Source of the DNA: Margaritifera margaritifera
Taxonomy: Eukaryota > Mollusca > Bivalvia > Unionida > Margaritiferidae
Reading direction: 5' to 3'
Assembly (NCBI GenBank): GCA_029931535.1
Contig: JAQPZY010001664.1
Location: forward strand, 4,060,501 to 4,124,500
DNA length: 64,000 nt
Shown: piece by piece, positions 1 to 64,000 of the stretch
How positions within the stretch are numbered: position 1 is the first letter of the stretch
Layout: every line of letters starts with the position of its first letter
Translations under genes and position numbers: made by a program
The notes under the pieces: generated by a model
What the model saw: only the letters and a program-made list of their open reading frames with translations
Told to the model about the DNA's origin: nothing
Databases searched by the model: none

Positions 1-63259
<63,259 letters not shown>

Positions 63260-64000
63260 GTAAGTGTAAAAACAGTACAGATAAGTAATTAATGTGATAA
63301 ACACAGAATTTCTCATCCAATCATTCTCTTGAGATGACTCCAACTGGATATAATATGAAACTTAGTCTAATACTAAGCCAATTTCAGTAAGCAAGGAGAG
63401 AATCCAAAGTTGGAAATATCTTGAAAGTATGTTCTGAGGAAAGTCGGTGATTGTCATCCATGCATATTAGGTGATTTTGCATCAGATTGGCTGAGCTCGT
63501 TACCGCTCTAGATTCCCAGATTTTGATAAAATGTTTTACCAAAGTTGGTATGTAAACATTTTCATCAAAATGTATGACGTTTTATAATGAGTGAGATCTA
63601 TGCATATAAATGAGGTGTTCTTGCGTGTGATTGTTTGACCTAGTTAGAACTTTATAACTTTCATTTTCTGAACAGATTTTGATTAAACTTGGTATATGTG
63701 CTTATATCGTCAAGATCTATTTGTTTAATGATGAATGACATCCATGCATAATATAAGGTGATCTTGAATCTGATTGGATATGCTTGTTGCCACTCTTGTG
63801 GCCATATTTCTGATCAGATTTTGTTCAAACTTGGTATGTAAGCTTATATCATGAAGATCTTGTAAAATTTGAAAATAAGAAAAATTTAGCTTTGTAATGA
63901 GGTGATCTTGCATCTGATTGGCCAATCTTGTAACCATTCTAGAGTAAAATGTATTTTTTACCAGAATGTTATCAAACTTGTTATATTTGCTTATATGATG
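63260..64000 (+). repeat. Intron 15 start with family 8 units
   Basis: Begins with the exon 15 donor GTAAGT. From ~63420 about three units carry GATTTTGATTAAACTTGGTA, TGTGCTTATATCRTCAAGATC, GATGACATCCATGCATA and GTGATCTTGCATCTGATTGG, spaced ~150-175 bp and running off the window end. Confidence 0.75.

Overview
The window is metazoan genomic DNA, most likely from a mollusc and perhaps a bivalve. It is AT-rich and gene-poor, with short phase-matched exons separated by kilobase-scale introns. The introns are packed with (TA)n and (CATA)n microsatellites, 140-175 bp tandem families, and remnants of DIRS, I/Jockey-type LINE, Penelope-like, LTR, hAT-like and other TIR elements. The taxon is inferred from repeat style; no marker gene settles it.

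One protein-coding gene runs the full length on the + strand: an RNF213 (mysterin) orthologue, a giant AAA+/RING-type E3 ubiquitin ligase. I could place 15 consecutive exons (1-65, 2649-2781, 5475-5582, 6900-6985, 14932-15123, 16242-16380, 22091-22288, 29699-29835, 32694-32901, 36958-37202, 42368-42627, 45572-45713, 47463-47809, 57150-57313, 63038-63259). Intron phases agree at every junction. The exons sum to 2646 nt, or 882 codons without a stop, and the order is colinear with vertebrate RNF213. They cover the end of the AAA core and the long segment leading to the RING finger. The start codon, the active Walker motifs and the RING finger lie outside the window. Coding sequence is only about 4% of the window.

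Intron contents, left to right: a head plus 146-bp tandem array (195-1300); a ~142-bp array (3840-5370); another family (5780-6450); eight near-identical 102-bp units (7974-8786); a LINE 3' fragment (8850-9370); a 3.2-kb TIR element set in (TA)n (9833-13070); hAT-like insertions (17842-17993, 18076-18903); a decayed DIRS retrotransposon (22661-29694) with an LTR inserted in its left terminal repeat (22679-23510); a tRNA-derived SINE (31303-31545); a small TIR element (32051-32502); decayed copies of exon 10 (35008-36890); a LINE 3' end (38300-39535); a second solo LTR (40726-41478); a Penelope-like 3' end (43605-43890); a foldback element (46175-46325); a CACTG-ended DNA transposon carrying a broken gene (49211-51743); a long decayed LINE (52430-56640); a palindrome with a tRNA-like piece (58078-58580); and a second head plus 146-bp array (61130-62740).

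The observations most worth a second look are these. The DIRS right end supplies the branch-site-like sequence for the next RNF213 exon. An LTR is nested in the DIRS terminal repeat and its 4-bp target duplication can be read. Exon 10 has several decayed copies in the intron before it. All the nucleosome-length tandem families lie in the same orientation as the gene.
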